From assembly GCF_963082655.1 (NCBI RefSeq), contig NC_081552.1:70663465-70727464 (forward strand): 64,000 nt of DNA, in the 5' to 3' direction. Shown here piece by piece: positions 18,924-30,158 of the stretch. Under the pieces are notes generated by a model. It searched no databases, had not been told where the DNA came from, and worked only from the letters and a program-made list of their open reading frames with translations. This DNA is from Stomoxys calcitrans (taxonomy: Eukaryota; Arthropoda; Insecta; Diptera; Muscidae). Position 1 is the stretch's first letter. Every line of letters begins with the position of its first letter. Both the position numbers and the translations under genes were made by a program.

Positions 18924-20866
18924 CTAGCTGACCCGGGCCCGCTCCGCTGCGCCTTCTTTTACTTTATATGAAACAAAAGTTTCATTGAAATATTTTTTCT
19001 CGACAATTAAAGATCTTTTAGTGAAATATCATGCTAACTTGACTAGCAGTTTAACAATATAAGTGCCTTTATCTGAATCCCACATGATCTTTATTGGTCT
19101 ACGAATTTAAGTTTGGATGTAAGGTATACTCCATTTTTAAAATACTTCATTTCAGCCCGATATTCTCATGATGTCTGATTTAGTAGTGTTTTCGGGGGAT
19201 AGGTGGTCCCCCAGATACTTGGCTCTGAAAAAGTATCAGCATCCTGCTCTTCTCTCAAATGGGTTATTTAAACCCCATATTGCCACTGGCTTAAGAGGAG
19301 TTTACAAGATGAGGCGTCCCCCAAACACATGACCTCAAAATAGGTTGTCAAATTCGATTTCTAATCTCAAATACCTTTCATTTAAGCCACATATTGGCAC
19401 GGTCGAAAAAGTATTTTCCTTTGGGGGTGTTTTGGGAAAGGGATGATGCCCCAAATACATGGTCCTACATTTGGATATCAAATTCGTATTCTACTCCCAA
19501 ATACCTTTATTTGAGTCCCATATTGCGATGGTCAGTAAAAAATTGCTGTTTGTGGGGAATTTTGGGAAGGGGCTAGACCCCAGAAAATTGGTGCCCTCAA
19601 ACTTGGGTATCAAATTCGTTTTCTAATTTCATTTAAACTCCTTATTTCAAAAGTCAGCAAATATGTTCGGTTTGGGGTATTGGCCCTAAAAACTATGAAT
19701 ATTTAGTTCCACTCTCTTCAAGACCCAAATTGTCTTGGTGAGCAAATATGACCTATTTGGGGGTTGTTATGGTAGTGGGACGATTGCTAGACAGTTGGCC
19801 CCTAATGTTGATATCAGATACGTGTTCTACTCCCACATACCTTTAATTTGAGCTCCATATTTCCATAGTCGACAAACATGACCGGCTTGGGGGGTGTTTT
19901 TGGCCACTTAGTGAGTTGGCCTTGAAAATATTTATATCGGATTAGTGTTCCACTTTAAAAACCTTCTTATTTGAGCTTTATATTGCAATAGTTAGCAAAT
20001 ATTTACTATTTGGGTGGTGTTGTGGAGGTGCAGTGGCCCCATAGACACTTTTCCCGAATATTGATTTCAAAGTCGTGCTTTACTCCCAAAGACTTTTCAT
20101 TTGAGCCCCATATTGCTATGGTCAGTAATTAAGTCCTGTTTGGGGGGGTGTTTTGGGAAAGGGGTGGACCCCCAGAAACGTGGTCCCACATTTGGATATC
20201 AGATTCGTATTCTACATTCAAATACCTTTTATTTAAGCCCCATATTCCCATGGTCAGTAAATAAGTCCTGTTTGGGGGGTGCTTTGGGAAAGGGGTGGAC
20301 CCCTAGAAACGTGGTCCCACATTTTGATATCAGATTCGTATTCTACTCGCAAATACCTTTCATTTGAGTCCCATATTGCCATGGTCGGTAAATATGTCCG
20401 ATTTAGGAGCGTTTTGGGGCTTGGGGTGGTCTCCCTAGCACTTGGTCCGACAATTGGATATCATATACGTTTTCTTATCCTAAATACCTTTTATTTGAGT
20501 CCCATATTGTCGTAATTGGTCTAAGTATGTGTTAGGTAATTTTTAGGGTGGGGCAGCCCCCCTAGGTACCCCATCCGAAATTCGGATTTTTAGGAAACTA
20601 TATGAGAGCACACAAATTTTCGCTTAAATCGCACCACCCATCTCCGAGATCTGACGTTTCTGAAAATTAGGGTAACTGGGAGGGTCCGCGCCCCGTTAGA
20701 TATCAAAAAATGTAGTAACCTATTTTCACCACGGGGTCATTATGCACCATCTGTGAAAATTTCAAGAAAATCGGTTCAGCCGTTGCTGAGACTATAAGGA
20801 ACACGCAAAAATACAAACAAACAAACAAACCTACAAACAAACACAAATTGATTTTTATATATAAGA
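18924..20866 (-). mobile_element. inner non-autonomous Helitron (Hel-B), complete
   Basis: 1943 bp. On the minus strand it starts TCTTATATATAAAAATCAAT at 20866 and ends GGGCCCGGGTCAGCTAG at 18924, the TC...CTAG termini of Helitrons, with a GC-rich palindrome CGGGCCCG at 18934-18941 shortly before the end. It sits exactly between A (18923) and T (20867) when read on the + strand, the Helitron A^T target. The inside holds the GTTTGTTTG-rich 5' region with AACGGCTGAACCGATTTTC and an array of about 131-bp units (markers at 20103, 20235, 20366, 20497). There is no Rep/helicase, so it depends on an autonomous element. Confidence 0.85.
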
Positions 20867-21503
20867 TGTGTCCTTCCAGACCAACCTACACAATATGCGA
20901 AAATTTCGAGAATATCGGTTATGCCGTTTTTCAGTCTATGGGGAACAAGCAAACCGAATCCCATATATCCGTAATTGGTTAATATGTTCATTTTGGGCTT
21001 TTTTGTGGGGGCTGGGTGGCCCCCTATACTTCGAAATGATTTTTTATTTGATACACATATTGTCCTTATCGGTCCACTTTGATTTTGAGTGGTGTTTTTG
21101 GGGTAACGGTGGAGGGTCCGCCCCCTTTCGTTATCAATAAATTATTAAGCCTATTCCTACTTCCTGACCATATTCGTAATCTACTCCCGAATAGCTTTCA
21201 TTTGAGTCCCATATTGTTATGATCGTCAAATAAATCTATTTTAAGGGGTTTTGGGTCTGGGTACTTGGACCCAACTTTTATTATGAAATTCGTACTCTAC
21301 TTTTGAATACATTTCATTTGAGTTTCATATTGTCCCGATCGATGCACCCTTCCGATATAAAAAATTATATAGCTTATGTTTCCTTCCAGACCGACCTACA
21401 CAATCTGTGAAAATTTCAAGGTAATCGGTTCAGCCGTTTTAGAGTCTATATGGAACAAGCAAACAAACCGACAAACAAACACAAATTGAATCTATTATAT
21501 AAA
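20867..21503 (-). mobile_element. outer Helitron (Hel-B), right part
   Basis: Resumes with TGTGTCCTTCCAGACC, the continuation of the AATTATATAACCTA word cut at 18923. It continues through partial 131-bp units and ends in ACAAACACAAATTGAATC and a short TATAAAA run at 21488-21503. The TC start itself is not clear, because HINE-A copy 4 begins there. Confidence 0.65.
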
Positions 21504-21967
21504 AAGTAAAAGAGTGCAAAGTTCGGCCGGGCCGAATCTTATATACCCTCCACCATGGATCGCATTTGTCGAGCTCTTTCCACGGTAGGTTTATATGAAA
21601 GCTACATCAGGTTATGGACCGATTTGAACCATACTCAGCACAGTTGTTGGAAGTCATAATAAAACACTTCATGCAAAATTTCAGCCAAATCGGATAAGAA
21701 TTGTGCTCTCTAGCGGCTCAAGATCCCAGATCGGTTTATATGGCAGCTACCTACACCTATAAGAAATATTCGCGCAAAATTCCAAGCGGCTAGCTTTACT
21801 CCTCCGAAAATTAGCGTGCTTTCGACAAACGGACGGTTCGTTCGCTTGAAAATGTCATGACGATCAAGAATATATACACTTTATGGGGTCTTAGACGAAT
21901 ATTTCGAGGAGTTACAAACAGAATGACGGAATTAGTATACCCCCTTCCTATGGTGGAGGGTATAAAA
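21504..21967 (+). mobile_element. HINE-A copy 4, internally deleted
   Basis: Hairpin end AAGTTCGGCCGGGCCGAAT, then TATACCCTCCACCAT at about 21541-21555, only about one and a half internal units, a reduced GTCY tract (ACGGACGGTTCG), and the right end ATGGTGGAGGGTATAAAAA. A compact derivative with both ends. Confidence 0.75.
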
Positions 21968-24434
21968 ATGAAACTGTTGTGCTTTGTTTGTTTATTTGTT
22001 AGTTTGTTTGTCTGTTCGGTATAGACTCAAAAACGGCTGAACCGATTTTCATGAAATTTTCACAGATAGTAGAGTTCGAGGCCCCGGTGCTACATTTTTG
22101 ATATCCGAAGGGAGGCGGACACTTCCCCATACCCAAATTTTCCAAAAACGCCAGATCTCGGAGATGCGTGCACCGATTTAAGCGAAATTTTGTATTCGTC
22201 TTTATAGTACCCCAAAAACACGAAATTAATAAAAAATTTTGGCGTTGAATAACTTTGGGGGACGCCCCATCCCAAAACCCACCCAAATGGACATGTGTAC
22301 CGAGTGGGACAATATGGGTATCAAATGAAAGGTATTTAAGAGTAGAGTGCAAATATGATACAAAAATTTATTTTTTCGTGTCTGGGGGCCCTCCCTACGC
22401 CCCAAAACCCCCCAGCAGGCCAAATTTACCGATTCGGACAATATGGATATCAAATGAAAGCTATTTGAAGGAAGAGTGCAATGCTGATATAAAAATTTAT
22501 TGCTTGGTGTCTGAGGAGCCTCCCCACCCCCCAAAACCCTTCAACAGGACATATTTACCAATTGAGACAATATGGATATCATACGAAAGATATTTGGAAT
22601 TTGTTATAGGAATTTGGTCCAAGGTGGCCTACGGGGCCTCCCCAACCCCAAAACGGGCATAAATGACCAACATCACCAAATGGGTATCGAATGAAAGGTC
22701 TTTGGGAGTTGACTACGATTCTGGTATGCACAATAAGGACAGAGTCTGGAGTCTGGGAGCCCACCCACTAAATACCCTTCAATAGGACCTGTAGTTCGAT
22801 CGGGATATTATCTCAATTAAAAGAAAAGTCTATGACAGTATATTTCGAATCTAATGTTGGTATAAATAATCAAGTATCTGGGTCACGTCCTACCGTTTCG
22901 CAGGACAGTAGACAATAAAAGACACAAATTAATTGTCGTTTAGTTCTTAGCGTCGGGGGGACCGACGCTCTCCTCACAATAAATGCAACGCCAAACTGTC
23001 ATGTAGGATGAACCTGAATATATTGTACTCAAATGAAAGGACGTGTTAGAGGACAATCCCCTTCCCCTTATCCTTCTCAAGAACAACGATTTAAAAATAA
23101 TATATGAGTAATATGAAATCATATATGAAGGCCGATCAGGATAGAATAGGACAGAAATAAAGGTATTTGGTAGTAGAGTAGTGTTTTTACCCTTGAATTG
23201 GGATGGACACAGGAGGACCTGCGGAACTTTAAGAATGAGGTATCCCAAGTGAGGAATCAAAATACTTAACATTATGGGGCTCCAACAAAATCGTACTCTA
23301 GCACGCTGCTGATATTACTTCAGGGTCCGCCTCTAAACTTCCTTCATACCGATCATGATTGCCTACTATGGGGATAAATAATAGGTATTTGAAAACGAAT
23401 TTGATATTCAAATTTGAGGCCAAATATTTGGGGGTCGTGCCAACCTATAAACTCCCCCTAAACCAATGACAATTGGGGCTCAAATTAAAGAAATTTAAGA
23501 GTAGAGCACGATGCTGATGTTTTTTTCAGAGCTAAGTACCGGCTAATGTTGGCAACATTTGTTGAAATACTGTGCCATGTAAAACTTTTCTCCAAAGAGG
23601 TGTCGCACTGCGGTACGCCGTTCGGACTAGGCTATAAAAAGGAGGCCCCTTATCATTGATCTTAAAACTTGAATCCGACTGCACTTATTGATATGTGAGA
23701 AGTTTGCCGCTTTTCCTTAGTGGAATGTTCATGGGCAAAATTTGTTGTTTGTTTGTAAGTACGTGGGTGGCCGCCCCACCCTGCATACCCCTCAAACTGG
23801 ACATATTTGTGGAACATGACAAAAAGGGGGGCAAATCTGTATCTGTTTGAAGGCCAAGTGTTTCACATATATACCGACTATAGCAATATGTAGCTCCAAT
23901 GTGATTTTCGAGAATGGATTATGAATCTGATATCCACTTTTGGGGCAAAGAGTTGGGCTACTCCAATCCACCACCAAATCCAAGAGAATGAAGTAGATCT
24001 AACATCCAAACTTTAATGGGCGGACCCTCCGCTTACCCTATTTCCAAAAACGCCAGATCTCGGAGATGGGTTGGATATCTAGGGGGCCGCCCCATCTCCA
24101 AAACCACCAGCCAAATGGAATATAAACCAATAATGACAATATGGTACTCAAATGAAAGGTATTTGAGACCAGATCACGAATCTGATATATGGGGATCCGC
24201 CTCACCGTCAAATACACACCCTTACCGGACATATTTACCGACCATAGCAATATACGGCTCCAAAGAAAGCTATTTGGGAGAAGAGCACCAATATAATATC
24301 TACATTGGCGTGAAATATCTGAAGGGCTGTACCAGCACCCCCAAACAGGATTTATTTCCTGACGTGACCGTATAGAGCTCAGATAAAATAAGAGAGTGAA
24401 AGAACGCGCAGCGGATCGGGCCCTGTCCAGCTAG
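21968..24434 (+). mobile_element. Helitron (Hel-B) copy 3, with SINE insertion
   Basis: Plus orientation. The 5' region has GTTTGTTTGTCTGTTCGG, AACGGCTGAACCGATTTTC and CCAGATCTCGGAGATG; tandem units of about 130 bp follow (ATATGGGTATCAAATGAAAG words near 22312, 22440, 22570). The 3' end is GCGCAGCGGATCGGGCCC...CAGCTAG at 24434 followed by T. The 5' TC is obscured by fusion with HINE-A copy 4. A second CCAGATCTCGGAGATGGG word at 24054 suggests two elements may be merged. A SINE interrupts at 23539-23748. Confidence 0.7.
23539..23748 (+). mobile_element. SINE body copy inside a Helitron
   Basis: Matches the body of the SINE at 17540: CGGCTAATGTTGGCAAC, CCAAAGAGGTGTCGCACTG, CGCCGTTCGGACTAGG, CTATAAAAAGGAGGCCCC, TATGTGAGAAGTTTGCC and AATGTTCATGGGCAAAA. 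Head missing. Confidence 0.7.
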
Positions 24435-24443
24435 TTTTATATA

Positions 24444-24678
24444 TTGGGTTGCCCTAAAAGTAATTGCGGATTTTTCATATAGTCGGCGTTGACAAATTTT
24501 TTCACAGCTTGTGACTCTGTAATTTCATTCTTTCTTCTGTCAGTTATCAGCTGTTACTTTTAGCTAGCTTTAGAAAAAAAGTGTAAAAAAGTATATTTGA
24601 TTAAAGTTCATTCTAAGTTTTATTAAAAATACATTTACTTTCTTTTAAAAAATCCGCAATTACTTTATGGGCAACCAA
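24444..24678 (+). mobile_element. mariner-type MITE copy 2
   Basis: 235 bp, ends TTGGGTTGCCCTAAAAG and its degenerate inverse (one C missing in GGGCAACCAA), TA on both sides (24442-24443, 24679-24680). It lies 9 bp beyond the CTAG end of the Helitron. Confidence 0.85.
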
Positions 24679-24680
24679 TA

Positions 24681-25646
24681 TAAGATAATTTATATACAAA
24701 CGTACTAAAAATGAATCGTAATATTAAGGCGCTATTACACGGCATGTAGATCTCTTATGACATATCACTTTGTGTATTCACATGTAATTGAAAATGTTTG
24801 TTAAAATTGTCAATTAACATACGACTCATCATTTTTGGTATCACACCAGAATGTTATTTTCATATATTATAACTCAAAATTTGAGCAAAAACAGATTAAA
24901 TCATAAATTTGTGAAAACAATTTAATTTGGCGTTGCTTTCATTCAACTGACAACAAAAACAGCTGATTTCTTTATGTTTTTGTCGGAAGGAATAGAGCAC
25001 ACTCAAATGGAAAAAAGCTACATGTGCTATTTTGAAAAGTGAAGAACTGATGCCAACATAGTGCAAATATCTTTTGGAAGTTTTATTAATGGCTTCGAAC
25101 GCTAGACAACAGCAAAGGTTTTGCTGCTGCTACGTGTGCCCAGGTTCACATTAACGACGAAAAATACCCAAGATAAGAGCTGCCTTAAAAAAATTCTAGC
25201 TCGAGTTAGCAAAGAATGAAATTTGGCTTGGCGTAAAGTAGACGACTGAAACCAGTTACAACAATTTTTCCCGTCATCTTTTGAGGGAAAATTAGCTTGT
25301 CGAAAATCGGCAATATTTTATATCCCAAAAATCAAACGAAAAAAAATTAAAAAAAAATTCTTTGGAGTGAGATTTCTGGAATCCGCTTTAATGTCTTGTT
25401 GCATTTGATGGTTTCTAAAAAAATAATGTTATGGCAATAATCCTACTTCTTTTTACAGCTAGTTCAATTTTATGCTAAAATCATTAAATCCAGCTTTCTT
25501 CGCTAAATGGTCATAAAATATAAAAAAAAATAATTTTTTTGTTGTAGGAGCTTAGGAAATAAAAATATTTTTTGCAAAAAATTTTTTAATGCAAAATATT
25601 TGAAAAAATTGCTACGTTAATATAAATTCTCTAAATTATGAATATA
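24681..25646. other. AT-rich unassigned stretch with two shared fragments
   Basis: No gene seen. 25085-25150 matches the minus strand of 47212-47282 (a tRNA-like fragment). 25245-25350 (ACCAGTTACAACAATTTTTC onward) matches 48260-48355. The remainder (24690-25080) has no match in the window. Confidence 0.4.
25085..25150 (+). repeat. tRNA-like SINE fragment, second family
   Basis: ATGGCTTCGAACGCTAGAC, an insertion relative to the other copy, then GTGTGCCCAGGTTC. The copy at 47212-47282 (minus) continues past GGTTCGAATCTCGG, a good B box. Too short to classify. Confidence 0.4.
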
Positions 25647-26762
25647 CTAGCATACGTCCGGTCGCTTCGCAGCCCACAATGGTACACCCAATAGCAAGGT
25701 GTAACTGTATCGCAATTTTAATAGTTTTAGTCTTATCCTTACGGATAATGAAAGAACATTTTGAAAATTTTGGTTCCAAAATGTACGAATTAAAAAAGAA
25801 ACTTCTAGTGGGATGATAAATACTGTCAAGGAGTAACTGTATCGCAATTTAAAGATCTTTAGCTCAATCCGTAAATAAATTATAATTTTTTACGTTTTAG
25901 AACCTAAATGTACAAATTTCAAAACAATCATCTAGCTATACGTTGCATGCTGCCCAGATATACATGTATCCCTAATTTCACGGTTGTAGCTCAGTCCGTA
26001 AAGAAGGTGCCATATTGAATGTTTTAGTACCAAAATCTTCTATCCGTCCGGTACATACTGCCAAGAAGAGCCTGTGTCTCAAATTTCAGATCTGTAGCTC
26101 AATCTATAAAGAAAGTACTAAATAGTACCAATAACAGCACTTAAGTACTTTTTATTCCACTCCTGGTACGATTTCAACAATTCATATTTGGTACAACTTA
26201 TTGTATATTTGACATCGATGATTTTTAGCAATTTTTTCAATTTTACCCCTCTCTGTTCACTGTAAAATTAAATAAGCTATTTCGTACTTTTTGGTACCAA
26301 AATGTATGATTTGTTAAAAATTACTTAGTCAGCCAACATATATTCTGTCAAAAATCTGTTTAGCATCCCAATTTAAGTTGCTGTAGTGTACCTAAATTAC
26401 AAAATTTAAAGCTGTAGCTTAATTAACAAACAATGTACCAATTGGGGTACTAAACGTACCATTTTTCCACTTACGGTACTATTTTGGGAAACTTTTGTCA
26501 CCAAATGTTATTTCATTCGAGGCGCTCTTTAATTTGAGCCCAAAAATTATAATTCTAGCCCCATCCATTTGCGCTGGGTAAAATATCAGCATTTAGAACT
26601 TCTTAGTACCTAAACGTACGCATATCACAAAACCCCGTCTTATCGCAAACCTACGACCTAAGACCCACATTCGTGCCAAATTTCATCACTCTAGCTTTAG
26701 CCGTTTGGGCTGGGCGTTGATCAGTCAGTCAGTCAATCACGCGTCTTTTTTATATAAAGAGA
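25647..26762 (-). mobile_element. non-autonomous Helitron, second type (Hel-E)
   Basis: 1116 bp. On the minus strand it starts TCTCTTTATATAAAAAAGAC at 26762 and ends GACCGGACGTATGCTAG at 25647, with A before and T after, the Helitron insertion context. The 5' part has a short GACT repeat (ATTGACTGACTGACTGATC) and AACGGCTAAAGCTAGAG. The inside is AT-rich and has loose repeats of CTGTAGCTCAATCCGTAAA about every 110-150 bp. No proteins. Confidence 0.7.
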
Positions 26763-26928
26763 TTTCATCAAAATCGGACAACGGAATCGGTGGTCAGGCC
26801 CCTGGCAAAGGCCGAAATCGCTATCATTGCAGCCCGCCCCTTGATACATTTAACACACCACAAATGTTGAGACTCTTTAAAGTTTTTTTTTGGTTTTGTT
26901 TTGTTTTGAAATAGAAGCAAGAAATAAC
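26763..26928. other. short unassigned spacer
   Basis: Flank between Hel-E and HINE-A copy 5; poly(T)/GTTTT run near 26885-26910. No feature recognised. Confidence 0.3.
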
Positions 26929-28704
26929 AAGTAAAAGCGTGCTAAGTTCGGCCGGGCCGAATCTTATATACCCTCCACCATGGATCGCATTTGTCGAGTT
27001 CTTTTCCCGGCATCTCTTCTTAGGCAAAAAAGGAGATAAGAGAAGAGTTGCTCTGCTATTAAAACGATATCAAGATATGGTCCGGTTCGGATCACAATTA
27101 AATTATATGTTGGAGACCTGTGTAAAATTTCAGCCAATTCGTATAAGAATTGCGCCCATTGGGGCTCACGAAGTAAAATAGAGAGAACGATTTATATGGG
27201 ATCTGTATCGGGCTATAGACCGATTCAGACCATAATAGACACATATGTTGATGGTCAAGAGAGGATCCGTCGTACAAAATTTCAGGAAATTGGATAAGAA
27301 TTGTGCCCTCTAGAGGCTCTAGAAGTCAAGACCCAAGATCGGTTTATATGACAGCTATATCAGGTTATGAACCGATTTGAACCTTATTTGACACAGTTGT
27401 TGAAAGTAAAAATAAAATACGTCGTGCAAAATTTCAGCCAAATCGGATAGGAATTGCGCCCTCTAGAAGCTCAAGAAGTCAAATCCCCAGATCTGTTTAT
27501 ATGACAGCTATATCAGGTTATGGACCGATTTCAACCATACTTGGCACAGTTGTTGAATATCATAACAAAACACGTCGTGCGAAATTCCATTCCATTCGGA
27601 TAAGAATTGCGCCCTCTAGAGGCTCAAGAAGTCAAGACCCAAGATCAATTTATATGGCAGCTATATCAGGTTATGGACCGATTGGAACCATACTTGGCAC
27701 AGTTGTTGGATATAATAACAAAACACGTCGTGCAAAAATTCATTCAAATCGGATAAGAATTGTGCCCTCTAGAGGCTCAAGAAGTCAAGACCCAAGATCG
27801 GTTTATATGGCAGCTATATCAGGTTATGGACCGATTTAAACCATACTTGGCATAGTTGTTGGGTATCATAACAAAACACGTCGTGCGAAATTCCATTCCA
27901 TTCGGATAAGAATTGCGCCCTCTAGAGGCTCAAGAAGTCAAGACCCAAGATCAATTTATATGGCAGCTATATCAGGTTATGGACCGATTTGAACCATACT
28001 TGGCACAGTTGTTGGATATAATAACAAAACACGTCGTGCAAAATTTCATTTCAATCCGATAAGAATTGCGCACTCTAAAGGCTCAAGAAGTCAAGACCCA
28101 AGATCGGTTGATATGGCAGCTATATCAGGTTATGAACCGATTTGAACCATACTTGGCACAGTTGTTGGATATCATAACAAAACTCGTCGTGCAAAATTTC
28201 ATTCTGGTCGGATAAGAATTGCGCCTTCTAGAGGTTCAAGAAGTCAAGACCCAAGATCGGTTAATATGGCAGCTATATCAGGTTATGGATCGATTTGAAC
28301 TATACTTGGCACAGTTGTTGGATATCATAGCAAAACACGTCGTGCAGATTTCATTCCAATCGGATAAGAATTGCGCACTCTAGAGGCTCAAGAAGTCAAG
28401 ACCCAAGATCGGTTTATATGGCAGCTATATCAAAACATGGACCGATATAGCCCATTTACAATACCAACCGACCTTCACTAATAAGAAGTATTTGTGGAAA
28501 ATTTCAAGCGGCTAGCTTTACTCCTTCGGAAGTTAGCGTGCTTTCGACAGACGGACGGACGGGCGGACATGGCTAGATCGACATAAAATGTCACGACGAT
28601 CAAGAATATATATACTTTATGGGGTCTCAGACGAATATTTCGAGTAGTTACAAACAGAATGGCGAAATTAGTATACCCCCCATCTTATGGTGGAGGGTAT
28701 AAAA
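26929..28704 (+). mobile_element. HINE-A copy 5, expanded 153-bp array
   Basis: Complete copy. Left terminus ACAAGTAAAAGCGTGCTAAG, hairpin TTCGGCCGGGCCGAA, subterminal repeat TATACCCTCCACCAT; right end ATGGTGGAGGGTATA at about 28687-28701. Inside, the word AGCTATATCAGG (or close variant) begins at 27353, 27506, 27659, 27812, 27965, 28118, 28271 and 28423: six steps of 153 bp and one of 152. A GGAC tract (inverse of GTCY) is at about 28550-28568. Because 153 is a multiple of three, long spurious reading frames appear with a 51-residue period. Confidence 0.85.
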
Positions 28705-29040
28705 ACACATTGGTCTAAGCTGGTTAAACCAACAACAACAAAAATATTTTATGAAATTTGTCATAGAAAAAATTTAGGAAAAGGTTGTTTGGAAGAGATA
28801 GGCATATTTAAAAAGACTTTCGAAATATTTGTGCAAAATTTTAATTTTATTTTTAAAAAATAATTTCGAGGTTAGGTTGTCTTAAGAGAGGTTTTCGCTG
28901 AAAGTTAGTCTTAAAAAAAAATTTAAATAATTTTGTCTTTAGAACAAATTTTGTGAATTTTTTTTTATAAAAATTTTGTCCTTAGAAAAATTTTTAAAGA
29001 ATTTTTGTCTTAAAAAATAATTTCGAGGGATGTGGCTGGG
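28705..29040. other. low-complexity AT-rich stretch
   Basis: Repeated AAAATTTTGTCTTTAG-like words (28900-29010) followed by a GC-rich GGGCCCCCCGCTGGCTACG. A similar tail-to-HINE-F junction occurs at 48350-48405, so this may be the edge of a composite repeat. Confidence 0.4.
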
Positions 29041-29493
29041 CCCCCCGCTGGCTACGTCCCTGATGGGAGCTATATCCAAATCTGAACCGATTTCGATGAA
29101 ATTCACCTGTAATATCGGAAGTCATTAGAAAATCCTTCCTGCCAATTTTCGAGAGAATCGGTTAACAAATGCCCATTTTATTGCAATATTACTGCAAATC
29201 GGACGAACATATGGGAGCTATATATGAACCGGTTTTTTCCAATTTCAATAGGCTTCGACTCTAGGCCGAAAAACATACCCATACCAAATTTGAAGACGAT
29301 CGGATGAAAATTGCGACCTTTAGTTTGTACACAAATTAACATGGTCAGGCGGACATAGCTAAATCGTATCAGAAAGTGATTCTGAGTCGATCGGTATACT
29401 TATCAATGGGTCTATCTTTCTTCCTTTTGGGTGTTACAAACAAATTCACTAAATTATAATACCCTGTACCACAGTAGTGGTGTAGGGTATAAA
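29041..29493 (+). mobile_element. HINE-F copy 1
   Basis: Different from A and C, but of the same design: GGGAGCTATATCCAAATCTG and GAACCGATTTCGATGAAAT units, then GGCGGACATAGCTAAATCG (the GTCY-side block), and an end with ATACCCTGTACCAC and GTGGTGTAGGGTATAAAA separated by 4 bases, forming a near-perfect hairpin with two mismatches. Confidence 0.6.
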
Positions 29494-29544
29494 ATTACAT
29501 TTTATATAGAAATAAAAACCACACTTCTAATTTTCTTAATATTT

Positions 29545-30073
29545 TTATACCCACTACCGAAGGACGGGGGTATATTCATTTTGTCATTCCGTTTGCCACA
29601 TATCAAAATATCCATTCCCGACCCAATAAAGTTTAAATATTCTTGATCAGTGTAAAAATCTAAGACGATCTAGCCATGTCCATCCGTCTGTCTGTTGAAA
29701 TCATGCAACAGTCTTTAAAAATAAAGATATTGAGCTGAAACTTTGCACAGATCTTTTTTTTTTGTCCATAAGCAGGTTAAGTTCAAAGATGGTCTATATC
29801 GGACTATATCTTGATATAGCCCCCATATAGACTGATCCGCCGATTTAGGGTCTTAGGCCCATTAAAGCCTCATTTATTATGCGATTTTTCTGAAATTTGG
29901 GACAGTGAGTCGTGTTAGGGCCTTCGAGTTTCTTCTTCAATTTGGCACAGATCGGTTGAGATTTGGATATTGCTGCCATATAGACCGATCCGCTGATTTA
30001 GAGTCTTAGGCCCATAAAAGCCACATTCATTATCCGATTTTGCTAAAATTTGGGACAGTGAGTTATGTTGCCA
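29545..30073 (-). mobile_element. HINE-C copy 3, truncated
   Basis: Left end TATACCCACTACCGAAGG and GGGGGTATATTCATTTTGTC, then CCATCCGTCTGTCTGTTG and internal units (CCGATTTAGGGTCTTAGG near 29842 and 29995, about 153 bp apart). It is cut at about 30073 by the RTE-like LINE. Confidence 0.75.
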
Positions 30074-30158
30074 ACGAGTGAGTTATGTTGACCTAGCCAA
30101 CGCAGCCGTTGTATTTTTATGCGTGTAACTATGCTATTGTCGTCATACAGCTCGTGGT

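Noticed and set aside
20101..20515. Open frames in the Hel-B array
   Set aside because: Products of the 131-bp tandem unit; no domain, frames differ between copies.
27501..27839. Long open frames with repeated MAAISGYGPI / RGSRSQDPRSVY peptides (also 51240-51641, 54436-54999, 35602-35994)
   Set aside because: They come from the 153-bp non-coding unit, whose length is a multiple of three; the same peptides appear in every HINE-A copy with random stops.
27353..28423. CRISPR-like regular repeat array
   Set aside because: Units are 153 bp with no spacer structure, in a eukaryotic transposon.
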